Below are positions 23,625 to 35,791 of a DNA stretch of 64,000 nt, piece by piece; position 1 is the stretch's first letter, and every line of letters starts with the position of its first letter. Source of the stretch: Leptasterias polaris. Taxonomy: Eukaryota; Echinodermata; Asteroidea; Forcipulatida; Asteriidae. The DNA lies in the NCBI GenBank assembly GCA_037783415.1, contig JAZGTN010000150.1, positions 2,542,001 to 2,606,000 on the forward strand, written 5' to 3'. Made by a program: the position numbers and the translations under genes. The notes beneath the pieces are model-generated. The model was not told where the DNA came from. It did not search any database and saw only the letters and a list, made by a program, of their open reading frames with translations.

Positions 23625-24057
23625 TTAAAGGTATAGTATACATGTTTGGGGTTTTAGACGAGTAAACTTAAATCAATCCTTTTGTTTTCAAAATAAGCAT
23701 GCTAGATGACCAACCTTTGAACATCTCTTCATTAGAAGCACGTTTTTCGTGACCCCCCCCCCCACAAAAAAGTAAAAAACAAATAAATAAATACAATTGT
23801 TATAAATAAAATCAAATCATATTAACAATAATAATAATACAAATAAACAATAATAATAATAATAAATAAAAATAAAAATTTACAAATAAGAAACAATTTA
23901 CAGTCTGTAGAGGTTTTGTGCAAGTTCGGCGTTGTTCCAAACAGCGGTGATTTCCGTGGTCTTTCACATGCCATTTTGGTGGTTTAACAATATTTTAAAT
24001 GGAAATTTATTGTCCCTCTTTAACCGAATAGTGACAAATCATATCCTTTACCTTTAA
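23625..24057. mobile_element. TTAA-bounded MITE with poly-C and AAT-rich interior
   Basis: It starts TTAAAGGTATAGTATACATG and ends CATATCCTTTACCTTTAA, giving a short imperfect TIR with TTAA at both edges. The interior holds a C-run (23752-23763) and a microsatellite-like AATAAT/AAATAA tract (about 23780-23890), which has probably expanded inside the element. Confidence 0.6.
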
Positions 24058-24434
24058 ACGTTTTACGATTGTTTGTCAAACGGTGGAGGAAATTATCCAT
24101 GCACTCTCGAAAATGACAAAGTGTCAAAACCCGTTGGTTAAGATAAAGGAAAACTCATTTCCCCTAAGAGCAATTACGATAATGAGTCACAATCACTCAT
24201 GGTGGACAATTTTATGGACGGGAAAATTAGTCCTGCAATATTTTCGATTGTGTGAATGATTAAACCGTTTCCGACACAAACAAACATTCAGGAAAGTTTG
24301 TTCGCCAGTAAACGACACCGGTTCGTTCGTTTAAGGATCGAATAATTGTTTGGTCAAATATTTAACAAAAGTTCTACCCGAACTAAGTGTTAGTCAACAA
24401 AGTTGTTAAAGTTTCAGTTGTATGTTGTTATAAT

Positions 24435-25456
24435 ATAGGTTTTCTCGGTCAATTTCGGTAAATTAGCAGCCGATTTAATTTTCGTGCGTTCGAATTAAAG
24501 CTATTTTGCCTCTCCAGTTGTTACTGCGTTTCAAATTCAGAATTCGGGCATTCAATTTCGTATTGAGGCATTCAAATTCCTTTTGCACTGTGTTCAATTT
24601 AGCATATCGTCATTCTTTTTCGTGACGCACAATCATCATTCAATTTAGCAAAGCTGGTTCGACTGGAGATTTTACTGGTTTAATTTTTTTCAATTTCGTA
24701 AAGAGGCAATCAATTTCGCTAAATGAGAATTCAAATAAGTACGACTAAAGAAATACGAATAAACAGATAATCTGTATTAGGCAACTGTTTCGTATCTTCA
24801 CTTTAATTTAGGCAAACCTTATTTTCTTTATTTATGGTTCCAGGAGACTTTACATGGGGCCCATGATGTTTTTTCTTCTTTGTTTTCGCCTATATTCTTT
24901 TTTTTGGGGATCTTTATTGGTTAACTGGCCTAATTTTGTATTGTGTTTGAATGGGGTGTTTCTTTATGTTTTTCCTGGTTTTTGTTGTTTATGTTGTTTC
25001 TTCCTCAACCATCAATCTGTTGGCGTGCCAGACATCTTGGCGTATATGTTTAGGTATGGTTGTACCACAAGCTGCAAACTTATTGAAACATGCGTGTAAA
25101 ACTGTAGCAAAAGCTCGTCTTCGAGTACAAAGTGACTCAAGTGCAAATAAGTGAACCGTATATGCCTTATTAACAAAGCGTTTTTTAGATTGCACAAATT
25201 ACAGAAATGACTGCCCAAAAATGAATTTGAATGACTAAACACACGCCTCAAAAAGCTCCGGCGAATTTGAATGCTGCTTTGATGAATCGTTAAATTGAAT
25301 GATTATTTTGTTAAATCGAATGACGCAACATACATTTGACTAGTCATAAAACGAAATCGAATGACCCTTTTTAGTAGCATTCGATTTCGCGCGAAATAGA
25401 ATAGCGTGGTGGTTAAATTGGCTGCTCATTTGCCGAAATTGACCGAGAAAACCTAT
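24435..25456. mobile_element. 1.02-kb TIR element with subterminal repeats
   Basis: Left end ATAGGTTTTCTCGGTCAATT continues TTCGGTAAATTAGCAGCC; the right end is its reverse complement with few changes (GGCTGCTCATTTGCCGAAAT, then TGACCGAGAAAACCTAT). Inside each end, short words of the form CATTCAATTTCG, CATTCAAATTC and TTCAATTTAGC recur in inverted orientation between left and right (for example GAATGACCC, GAATTTGAATG on the right). The centre is T-rich and not coding. This is the layout of a non-autonomous DNA transposon whose transposase binds subterminal repeats. Confidence 0.78.
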
Positions 25457-27645
25457 AGTATTACTATATTATTATGCATTTATTATAATTATTTATGTTT
25501 AATGGAACCTTGGAAACGCAAATCACAAAATCTGACTAATTATGTAACCCAGGCTCGCAGATACCCGTGAAGAGAAAACGGTGACGGAAATGTTTGGTTT
25601 TATAATTGGGATGGCCCCCGGGGTATCCCATTTAAACCAGTTCACATCCGCAGCTTCCGAGGCAAAGCCAGCCTAACTCATCTCCCATGGCAATTTGAGA
25701 TGTTTTCTTACACACCTCAATGTGAAATTAATTCAAATTTCCATTGGCTTTGTCAATAAAAGAATGATAGCATCATCACATTTTATGGGAGAGCCAGGCC
25801 ACCTACACAGCTGAAAAATAAATGTAGCATTTTTTAAAACTCTCTTACTGAACACGAGAAACAACCCTCCCCACCCTTGGATACACATGACATTTTAAAG
25901 AAACCTCGTCTTGGAAGAAGTAATGTAGTCGTGTTATTTTTCTGTGTAAACCCTTGAGGTATTGTAGCTACACAAACAAATTGATGGAGTGTTTGATTTG
26001 AATTTGTCATGTACGCATACACATTGATTGTATGTTTCAGTTGGTGGGCACGAAACTGCAATAGCCGTATTGAATGCAGGGCTTATCATGTTTAGAATGG
26101 TTTATGCTAATATTGAAAAGAGGGTTAGTAAATGTGCTTTGTCTCTGGGTTTTAACTAGCAGTATTGTTGCTATTTTGCATCTGCGATCTATTCAGGCGA
26201 ATGTGTTCATATTTGATTTGGATCAAAATTAAATGTGCAAGATGATATTTACCTAGCTGTCAAAATCGCAAGTCGTATAAAAGATGTATTGTCATTATTG
26301 TATATCTCTGGTATGAAACCGAGGGACCCTCAAAAGCAACTACTACTCTAACCTGTATGGGCCTGAGGATACTTCTGTGTATAGAGGAGATGATGAAGAA
26401 ATGCCAGTGATAGATCTGGGAGGAAAACCCCCGCCGGGAAAAACCAACGCAATCTGGCAGGGACTGGAGACTATTATGCAAGGCTCTGGTCTGGTATCAC
26501 AGACGTGAATCCCAGAGAAGAAACCAACCACTTACTTCAACCTTAGGGTCACATTGCTTTCCAACTATACCCAATAAAAACCCTTTTTGGGGGCTCCCAA
26601 GTTAAATGAAATTACCAAAGCAGTTCAAAAAATATACTTGTAATTCGCGCTAACATAATTTAAATTGTAGGGAGTGAGATATCGTAACCCCCCATACTCT
26701 GAATACTCTCAGGTCAGAATTAACTCGGATCCTGTGTCATAGGGGGCTGAACCATATCTGGGTCAGGATGATCAAGAAACTCGATTTTTCTTTTGCCTGG
26801 TTTCTGTGTCAGTTTTGACCATTTCTTTGTCATTTTCACACAGATTCCAGGTCACAATGACTCATCAATGGGACAGGCCCCATGGTATACACAGAACCGG
26901 GTCAATTTTTACCCGGAAGATTTTGTTCAGTGGAAAAGAAAAAATTGCTCATCTTTCTGGTTTTTAGTGAGGTATAGACTAATTGTGTGATTTGACAGTC
27001 TTGGGTGGAACTACTTCATTGAATCATTATAACTACCCAGAGCTAGGCCTTCGGGCTTGTTTGTTTAAGTTCTTTGATTTTAACTGAACTGTGAGTTCAG
27101 AAAGTCATGGTTTAATATCTTTTTATCTTCCATGGAAAGATTGGGAAAGTTGGCATAAACTGTTTGACGAGCTGTCTACAATGGAAGCACAACATGGCTG
27201 AAACACAAATATAACAGTATCATTGTCCATTGTCTGACGATATCTGCTGTGGCAAACCATAACTATACTACCGGTAACGGTTTATGCACAGCGTGGAGCT
27301 TAAAATAATATAACGTACATACAAGAAAAAACAACGGAATTTTGTGAATTCGTGGAATACCGGGTAGTCGTGTAGTTAACTGGAAACTCTGCAGGAAGCT
27401 GTTGAGATAAACGCCTTTAAAGGTGTTTAAAATGATTGCCAAAGGACCATTAATTAGAGGTGGCAGGATATCCTTGTTGTCGTTTAAGTTGGCTTGCTAT
27501 GTAAATGCAATCATGAGAGGTTGCTTCTTTCATTAATTGTTGTATTATCTCTTTCAACTGTGTACAATGTTTCAACTTAAGATGTGAGAAATGCATGAAG
27601 TTTAAAATCTAGCAAACCAATTAACCATAATCGGCGGTCCATTTT
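25457..27645. other. intergenic, no gene seen
   Basis: AT-rich, with several C/T-rich patches and no recognised coding sequence. GGGTCAATTTTTACCCGG near 26901 and GGTCACAATGACTC near 26852 resemble the CCGGGTCAAAATTGACC words near 8269, which suggests another dispersed transposon family that I cannot delimit. Confidence 0.4.
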
Positions 27646-27649
27646 CTCT

Positions 27650-27760
27650 AGAATGGCAGGGGTCATGGGTTCGAACCATAGCCGAGTAGTTCCTGCGGAT
27701 TTTTTTCCCCGAAGGACTCGGTAAAACACCGAGCATATACAGTGCTTTTCAATATAACCA
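27650..27760 (+). mobile_element. tRNA-derived SINE fragment
   Basis: A pol III B-box-like GGGTTCGAACC lies at about 27667-27677 in GGTCATGGGTTCGAACCATA. It is followed by CCGAGTAGTTCCTGCGG, a T-run and CCGAAGGACTCGG, an imperfect hairpin, then ATATACAGTGCT. The A-box region upstream is not recognisable, so this is a 5'-degraded copy. Confidence 0.5.
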
Positions 27761-28343
27761 ATATAATAGTTTTCAGAAAACTTGTTTGAGAATTATAGTT
27801 AGAAGTACTGAGGGATCACACAAGACCAATAAAAGAAGCAGATGATCGCTGTATTGGTCTCAAACATCCCCTAATATTTTTATGCAGAGATGCTGGGGAT
27901 TGGCTGAGAGTGAATGTGTAATATAATAACCTTTTCCGTATAGTCTTAATTGTAAATTTAGTTGGACACTAAGTTCATTTTACGTATTGCAATACGTAGA
28001 CTGTTGCTAGCAATATGTTGTTAGTATTTTGCTTGTAGTTTCTGTGTAAGTTGGTTATTTACTTTTTTTTCGTGGAGCACTTTGCGGCATTGCACTCTTC
28101 ACTAACCGTTGTGATAATAATTATATTCTTCTAAATTTCACGTCAAAACCAACAATGATAGGGGGGAAATCACTGATGGCACAGTATTCACAGGTTAGCC
28201 GATGTACGATAATTATGTTTTATATCCTCAAATGAAAATGAACTTGTCCACAATTTCCAGCCATTACTCTGCTTGCTTTTCAACCTATCACCGGCCCTTC
28301 TTTTATTTTACAAAACATCTCACTTACGCCATTGTAACATCAT

Positions 28344-28380
<37 letters not shown>

Positions 28381-29712
28381 ATCCGTAAAGCTCCTTGACA
28401 TTCGTGGAAACTCTAAAAATACTCTCCTTCAGGAGTCAACAACCGGAAACTGTCATCCCTCTTATGATGTCTGGGACTTCATCATAATACATTATGAATA
28501 ATAATAATATGGTAGGTTTTCATTGTATTGACAATGTATTGTGATTTACCGTAGTGTATAATTTCAATGACAAAAAGTTACCACTGAGTGCAGTTATGTA
28601 TGTGTTTCCAGGACTGAATTCACCAATTGCGTGTTGTACGTGAATGAGCAAAGAAAAATAATATGAATGTCAAAAGGTGCATGCTGCAATTCAATTTATT
28701 GTGAATGAAGAAGTATTGGTGGTTGTAAAGGGGAGTTGTTTTGGATTGTGGTGGATGTGCATCAACACTTTTGTTGATGAGGAATTGCCTATAGTTGTCA
28801 ACATTAATTACTAACGGAGGGACAAAGGCAAAAAACCGGAAGAATAGAGTGAAACAAGGAAATTGCCTGGCTTTGGAAAATGATGTAAATCTTTGTATAA
28901 GGACAATGGCTGAGAATTAATTTCCAAACAATATAGATTGAGAGACAAGTGCGGAGGAATTTGACAGAAGTAACATAGTCTCCCCACCCCGTACAATCTT
29001 AGGTAACTAATCTACCTTGAAGATGGTGAAACAATGTGAATACAGCATTGGTGACCAAGAGTATCTGTCAAAGACGTCATTTCGATATGTGTATTACCCG
29101 TTTCACAGACATTCGGAATGGGAACCATCGACAGAGGGCGCATTTTTGGTAGCGAACGGCATTTTGACTGATGAACACAAGCACAAACACACACATAGTT
29201 TCGACACAGTAGATCGAAAACTCTCGTTGTTCTCACGTAATGTTTGGACTTGAGTTTTAGCGGACATCCCCGTAGGTTTTGTTCACAAGCTGAACCGAGG
29301 ACGACCTCGGTCTGTCAAACCACCCGGATCCCCTTAAAAAAAAAAAACCTCTCCGGACACAGACAGTACTCTTCTTCTTCTTCTTATCGAGTCACTACAC
29401 AAGTCCCGTCCAGTGCTCCACACAGGCTCTGGCATAGACAGTACCTATAATTCACGGATGCAATTCGCCTCCCCCCCCTCCCCGTGACCCTTTGGAGTGC
29501 CCAAGCAGAAGACACTTTCCTCGCTAAAAAGATCAGGCCAGCGCTGAATTTGTCTTTATAAATAATTTGCAAAGTCAAGGTTAGTTGCATTTGGTATAAT
29601 TTGCATTTACTCTCGTAGGAAGCTCTGGTCACGGTTCATTTAGGCCTAAAACATGTTAATGACAATATGGTAATTTGATCAAGGGCTTTCAATCATTGTA
29701 ATGTCATGGCAA
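27761..29712. other. intergenic with a 30-nt poly-A run, no gene seen
   Basis: A pure A run of 30 nt occupies 28348-28377; it could mark a retroposed 3' end on the plus strand, but no element body is recognised 5' of it. A TTC microsatellite lies near 29370-29386, with a T-to-C-rich patch at about 29469-29483. A 78-codon frame at 29017-29253 has no recognised motif. A TAGGCCTA lies at 29641-29648. Confidence 0.45.
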
Positions 29713-30404
29713 TAGACTGTGCAAGTCTCGCGCGTATCCGAACGAGAAAACACGTCAAACGAAGAACATTTTTATTTCTGAAATTAAATCTTTGTTTTAA
29801 ATTATATCTCATGACAAAATAAATCATTACAATTTTATGAAAAGTTTTAGCTTTTGAAAAAAAAAAATACAATAGTGTGTATATTATTATTGAAAAAAAA
29901 ATTAAAACTCTGGGACAAGGATGCCTATTTGATGTTAACTTTTTAGAAACCCCTTACGCGGATTCGTGATGGTCAAACGGGTCTTAAATGGACCCGTATC
30001 GCAGTTTAAAGAGGATGCTGACGCCTCAACAACCATAGACTGCAATGAAAAGGGTTTGCTTTGCGTTACAGCATCTGGCGATTATAATTGCGTATCCAAA
30101 ACAAGCGTTTACGTAAGTTTTATGATCGGAGGCGAGCACAAAATTCTTAATTTTTTGCAATAACCGGAAGCTGAGGTCAAGTTCAATTCTTGGGTTTTCT
30201 TCGTTATATTGTTGAATTGGTTTTACTTTCATATTTTGTTATCACTTAGTATTACATTCCTAACAACATGTATACTTTTCTAGGTCATAACCTACGTTAA
30301 ACTAAAATAGTTGACGAAACAAAATCTCGCCCACGTAAAACTCCATATGGTTGGGACCACTATGGTCCCGGAAGTTCGAATGCGCGCGAGACTTGCACAG
30401 TCTA
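29713..30404. mobile_element. 692-bp TIR element, full-length copy
   Basis: The left terminus TAGACTGTGCAAGTCTCGCG is matched by CGCGAGACTTGCACAGTCTA at the right, with outer TA consistent with a TA target duplication. Next to the right TIR is the palindrome GGGACCACTATGGTCCC. The right 460 bp is nearly identical to 7261-7717. A 65-codon frame (29966-30163) is disrupted by indels in that other copy, so it is not counted as a gene. Probably a Tc1/mariner-type MITE. Confidence 0.82.
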
Positions 30405-30970
30405 TTTTCATCATTGTGATTAATAAATAGAATTACAATTCCACAATCAGCTTATCGCTGTACTCCTCTAGTATAGTTTTAGTAGATCAACATTTCGGGA
30501 CAGCATTCCTTTGAGGAAACAGTGCAACGATAGCGAACAACCCTGTAAAAATATCCCGTTAAGGAAGTAGGTTAAAACAGACAACTTGTATTTGTGTAGA
30601 AAGTGTGGCCATCAACTATATATTTTTTTGTAATGGATTAGCCTACCTGGGGAATTCTAATTACAAAAGTTTAAAAATAACAGCTAAGTAAACCTCATCA
30701 GTGATATTTCGAAAATGTATGTGTCGGTGTAGGCCTATTTTTGTATTTTCAGGGTTTCATGAAAACCATACAATAAATGTGTTTTTGAGAAAGTTTACCT
30801 AAAACATAAAAATGTTCCCCTTTTTGGTACCAGAGTTCTCGTGTTTACGTTGTCGCCCGTGTGTCAGTAAACAATGAAGAATTATTCTGATGAGGAGGGA
30901 CATTTAACAAAAATCAATGAAATAGGCGATAAAACAAGTTAAAAACCTCCAAAGCAAGCAAACAGCAAGA

Positions 30971-31031
<61 letters not shown>

Positions 31032-31799
31032 AACAAAACCTTATTGCTTCATCGCTATTGCTGGTTGCGTTTAACTAGACATTTTCAATTCTTACAGGGG
31101 GATCAAGAGTGGGCAAAGACATAATTTCTTGAGGCGGGGGGGGGGGGGGGGGGTAACGTGTCGAAGTATTTATCGATATTTCCCCCATCCCACTAGGGGG
31201 GGGGGCAATGATTCTGAGTGGTGGGGCCCCGTCCGTCCCTGCCCACCCCCTCCGCTGGCTATGTATTCTCTGAATGATAATGAACCGTATATGCTAAAGT
31301 CCCGTCCTCTATGATTGAGTGAGACAGCGACCGGATATCCGCTGCTGGGTCAGCGTCCCTCCAACAAAAATGTCAGTTTCAACAGCCGGCTCTATATCAC
31401 ATCCACTTTAATCAACATGGACTGACTGCTGACCAAAGGCCATACCACTCATGGGAGTGTGTGAATTTACCAAGATCCCCTATAGATCTTTCAGTAAAAT
31501 GTGTCATGATTTAAACAAGTGAATGTCCATGGTGGTTAGGCAACCTTGAAGGGCATCTCTAAATTTCAATCATCGCTATCTTCATGTAAAATTAGACGGC
31601 TATGTTTTGGGCAGTGTATAAAACGAATGATGATGAATCGTAACAATGAATTACTAATGTTAATTTTACTCGTACAATATTTATATATGTGGCAAATTTA
31701 TGAAAAACATGCTCTGAGGCGCTTCTCAGAAATTTAGTAAAAGGATACAATAATTAGCAATAAGCCATCTAATGAAATATGTACAATACAATATAATAT
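30405..31799. other. intergenic, simple repeats, no gene seen
   Basis: It contains a TAGGCCTA (30730-30737), a CAACAG/CAG microsatellite (30961-31036) and two G-runs (about 31136-31153 and 31196-31205). No coding sequence is recognised. Confidence 0.5.
30961..31036 (+). repeat. CAACAG / CAG microsatellite
   Basis: CAACAG hexamers grade into seven or so uninterrupted CAG triplets and then CAA-containing units. It lies outside any credible reading frame, so a polyglutamine tract is unlikely. Confidence 0.9.
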
Positions 31800-32211
31800 T
31801 TAAAGGTAGGTCGTAGATTATTACATAGTCAAACAAAGAATGACCATCCAAACTTACTTGGTGAGACGCACTGCAGCTGTTGATAGTTTAAACTGTTTTG
31901 AATCTGAGAAACGATTCATGTATTAAGAATCATTTCTCATATTTCTGAGGGTTTGGTGGCCGTTCGCGAATGCTGCGGCAAGAGATGCAGTTGGTACCCG
32001 CTGTCATCTCGCTGAACGTGGATGGATTCGACGTCGGTTTTTGTGAAATTGCTGTGACAGTTTTGTTTCTGTTTTCTCAGCAAGTAGACACTCTAGTCAG
32101 CTGAAACTTTCACATGTGACTTTGATTGTATCTTTCTTGATAATTTTGTCTATAAATAAGCATTAAGGTCCTACTTTGACAAAAAAAACCAGACTACAAC
32201 CTTACCTTTAA
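31800..32211. mobile_element. TTAA-bounded MITE, family 3, copy 1
   Basis: It begins TTAAAGGTAGGTCGTAG and ends ACAACCTTACCTTTAA with TTAA at both edges. It shares with 40031-40486 the core GGTTGGTACCCGCTGTCA-like string (here AGTTGGTACCCGCTGTCATC), followed by AACTTTCACAT and TATAAAT.AGCA in the same order. It also contains AATCTGAGAAACGATTC, echoing the hairpin of family 2. Confidence 0.75.
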
Positions 32212-32951
32212 ATCAAAATAATATAGATAATGTTGAAAATATTCTTCATGGTGACAACATATACAACTCGCTTAATAATGACAGCAACCAAACTTATTGA
32301 TCACAGTTGCCATAAAACAGTTTATCATAGTGAACGGCGGGGACAGACGCAGCATCATAAAAAAAAAAACCACAGTAAAGGCATTTAAAATTCAGCCCCT
32401 TCGCAATAATGAATCAACGGATTATATTTCAGCCATGAGTTATATACCGTTGTGTATTATTGTCTCGCTGCCTTCAGCAGCCATTTTCTTCTTCTCTCAA
32501 GTTCGAGCTTGAATGAGCGTTCATAGCCTTATAATATATTTATAAAAACGTTGCCACTGTGCTTCTCTATGGGCCCTCTTCAAAACCACGGTTTTGGCTT
32601 TTGGAACGATGTGTATTTTGGGAACGATGTGCTTTCCGGTTAGGGATTTCAAACAGACGAACGGAGCCTAAGCCGGAGCCCCATGCCGTAGACCTGGTTT
32701 CGAGAAGGCCTATTATGTTGTTTTTATTCATTTATTCAAAGTACACTTTTACTAATGAGACTGTTTGCTTGACAACAGTCTGACGCCTTTCGAATCAGTA
32801 GTAGTGCATACAATCATACAGGGAACACGACAAAGCTTGGTCTTCTATACAACTCAATCATCACGTCGGTGCTTGGATGTACCATACTATAAATAATTGG
32901 AAGAAGAAGAACCCCTTTTATATCTATGAATTGTGATTAAGGCAAGTTTAT
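32212..32951. other. intergenic, no gene seen
   Basis: AT-rich with a poly-A stretch near 32361. A short frame (32559-32783) in a locally GC-richer patch has no recognised motif. Confidence 0.5.
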
Positions 32952-33320
32952 TTAAAGGGGCACATGACACCAAATCTCTCACAATGTTGCGGTTTGGAAT
33001 TACTTAATATACTTTTGAAGAGTTGTTCCATGCACTGAAACACACAACGTGTGTTGTAATTAAAGCGTAGTGGTTAAAAATCAAACATACATCTGTCTCT
33101 GGAAATACAACCAGCGGAAAATACGGTCCGCCATTTTTGTGTGGAGTCAAAAATTGGGTTCAACAAAATAGCGGACCGTGTTCTATAAGGAAATTACAGA
33201 AATTAATGTAAAGGGTATTAATGTGAATAATATACTTAAAACATTATTTTCCAATAAAATGTATAACGAACGCTTTTTATAGCCCAATGCGCTCAATCCA
33301 AAAGCAATGTGGCCCTTTAA
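32952..33320. mobile_element. TTAA-bounded MITE, family 4
   Basis: It starts TTAAAGGGGCACATGACACC and ends GCAATGTGGCCCTTTAA, a short imperfect TIR with TTAA at both edges. The interior contains the inverted pair ACGGTCCGCCATTTT (33124) and AAAATAGCGGACCGT (33168), which would form a hairpin. There is no coding capacity. Confidence 0.72.
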
Positions 33321-33523
33321 TATTGCAACTTAGTTGAATGTTATTTTTTTATGTAAATTAATAATCGACTACTATACAAAAACAGCCCGTTAAGTGCAAC
33401 CGTCTGGAAACAACAGCGGCTCTATATCCCAACGAAACAAATAACATGTGCAACAAAGCAAATGCATTACAATCGTTAATTTGTTTTTTCATAATTATGT
33501 TTGGTTTGAATTTTTTTTTTTTT

Positions 33524-33566
33524 AAAGAGAGTGGGACTTGAACCTACGACCTCCGGGTTAAAGTTT
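33524..33566 (-). mobile_element. 3' half of a tRNA-derived SINE with A-tail
   Basis: On the minus strand the sequence CTTTAACCCGGAGGTCGTAG is followed by a pol III B box, GGTTCAAGTCC, then CACTCTCTTT and an A-run (plus-strand T-run 33510-33523). It resembles the anticodon-arm to T-arm half of a tRNA. The 5' half with the A box is missing, so this is a truncated retroposed copy rather than a tRNA gene. Confidence 0.5.
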
Positions 33567-35700
33567 TCTTTGCGCTTAAATGCTTGCATTTTGTTCCTAT
33601 TTTATTTGTAAATGTTTCATGTAGGTTCTCCTAGTGAAAACACAGTTTCATTTTAGTCTAGATTTTTTGTATATCTTTAAAATGTACCATAAATTAAATA
33701 AAAAAACAAGTCTTACTTCTTTTGGGTCCATTTTGGGGGAAAAAATGTCTTAAAACCAAATTTAATTTATTTGAATCATCTTCTAAAGCAAAAATTGTGG
33801 CGGCAATAACTGGTTAACATTTTTAGACACAAAAATACTAAAAGTATGATGTCAACTTCCGTTTATTAAATAAGTTTCATTCAATTTGTTTTTTTGTAAA
33901 TAAAATATTATTGGGTTCCCTGATAAGATTTTCTCTTGAGAAAAACAGCCTCCCCCTAAGTGGGATTTATTTCTCAAATCTTTATTTATTGGTTGTTTGT
34001 ATTTTTTCCCCCCTGATTTAGTTTGATTATTTTGGGGTTTTCATCGAGCGTACTTAAGACGTCCCAACGCATTAACGTTTCATATACGCCACATCATTCA
34101 TTTTCTTTTCTTTACTGCCATTCGAAAGGTTAAGTGCTCCGTGCGTTTCGCAGTGCCGTGTTTATTTAAACTTCCATACAAGATGGAGTTGTGGGGCTCA
34201 CATTTATGTCACTCTAGTATAAAAAGGGCACATTCAGGTTTCTTCTTTTGCAGAGAATGATTTTGATCATATCTCCAATATATATTTTGATTTGAATAAG
34301 GAAGGGAATCTTGCTGACGAAGTGTTATCCTTTTATTTATCGAGTGTCTCGAGTGTTTTGGATTGTTGGTTTGCCAAAATATAAAAATAAATAAAAATAA
34401 AACAAACCTCGAGTCGGAACAAAGTAAAGGCCATTTGCTTTTGTTGTCAATGTCATTGTCTAATATCAGGATCGGTACACACGTAAAATGTGGCAAAGGG
34501 CTGATGTTGTCTATTTATTTCATGTGTTTATATTGTTCGTTTGGTACAAAATTGGGGCTAGTTAGTGTACCAGTCCCCCTGAGACATATCACCGACTGTT
34601 GTGTTATAATACAGTTCGTTGGGTCAATGATTTTTCCGTCTTCCGACAGGCAAAAGATTCTTCTCATTGTATAAACACTGTCGAAAAATGTTTGCAATGC
34701 GATGTTTGCTTAAAAACGCGGGCGCCCTTTTAACAAATAAATAAACTACATGTTTGTATAAAGTATAATGATGGTTGTTGTCTTGAAATTTGAATAATTA
34801 GAATGAATGCACTCAAATCAAACCCTTGACGTTAATTTATGACACGTTCTTGGAATGCAGATGTCTGGAATAAAACAATTATATACTCTTGAGTATCAGA
34901 ATAAGTATCTCATGTATATCTCATGTAAATATTAATTACAAAAAACCCACTTTTATGTGTACCGTCATTTGATTTTGAAATCTAGCGGCTTGAAACGAAT
35001 GTATACCCTCAGAAACACATTACGTTAAATCAAATTATGTTGAATTGACTAGAAGGTTTGAATGAATATTCTGTTGAGATAATTATACCACACAATATTC
35101 CTTAATTTAGTAACACGATTAGAACAGTATGCAAAATAATTCACGAAACCGTGTCATTCTGCACAGAGAAAGAATTGTTCAGTGATAGTATTTCGCGATG
35201 CGTTGGAATTCAAAGGAGGCCAATTTCCGCTCCAAAATATTACGTTGATACTAATTATAATAACGGACCGTGGGTTAATGACGCTTGGCAGAGGAGGACT
35301 GATTATCATTTACGGCTCCACGGCGCACCAAAATGCAAGGTGGTCATTACTTCCAGTTGCGTATGGCGACCGTTCAAGTATTTACAGCCAGGCGCTGGTA
35401 AAGTCGCTTCTTTGATTAATATTTTATGTTGTGGGTGACCTCAGCCAGCGCATATCATAAGGAAATACCCAGCCACGGCTAGCGTCACTGATTACTATGC
35501 CAGTTGGCCAACCGGCGTCTTTGTTTAATTTCCCACGCCGTGTTGTTCTGATCGAGCTAGGGAGTCTCATGCGCGTTGGATGTGACTGTGAATAGACCAC
35601 ACGACCGTATGTATGCATTGCAGTGCACGGCGCATACAAACACACTACTGACACACACGTAGTGGATAGCATTGACGTTGGGCTAGGGACGCAGGCGATG
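33567..35700. other. intergenic upstream of the KCTD gene, no gene seen
   Basis: AT-rich until about 35150, then more balanced towards the promoter. Open frames at 34363-34674 (plus) and 35151-35438 (plus) overlap frames on the other strand and match nothing known. No conserved-looking regulatory block can be asserted from one genome. Confidence 0.45.
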
Positions 35701-35701
35701 G

Positions 35702-35707
35702 TATATA
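35702..35707 (+). promoter_or_regulatory. TATA-like element upstream of the KCTD gene
   Basis: TATATA in the context ATGGTATATATCGCG lies 85-90 bp before the start codon. It would place a transcription start near 35730 and give a 5' UTR of about 60 nt. The gene appears intronless, so an adjacent core promoter is plausible, but an upstream untranslated exon cannot be excluded. Confidence 0.35.
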
Positions 35708-35791
35708 TCGCGTTGTATCGCGTTTTAAAGCTACTACTTGCTGTCGGTGACGGTTCCATTACTACAGAAGATCACATCGTGCCGTGGCAAC

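Noticed and set aside
28348..28377. Poly-A run as evidence of a processed pseudogene
   Set aside because: No coding or UTR-like sequence upstream resembles a known transcript, and no target duplication is visible. It may be a simple homopolymer.
29162..29225. CTGATGA followed later by CGAAAAC as a second hammerhead
   Set aside because: No stem I or stem II pairing is possible and the spacing between the boxes is far too long.
29966..30163. A 65-codon gene inside the 692-bp element
   Set aside because: The other copy (7261-7717) has a 1-bp indel and a deletion within it that break the frame, so there is no sign of protein-level selection.
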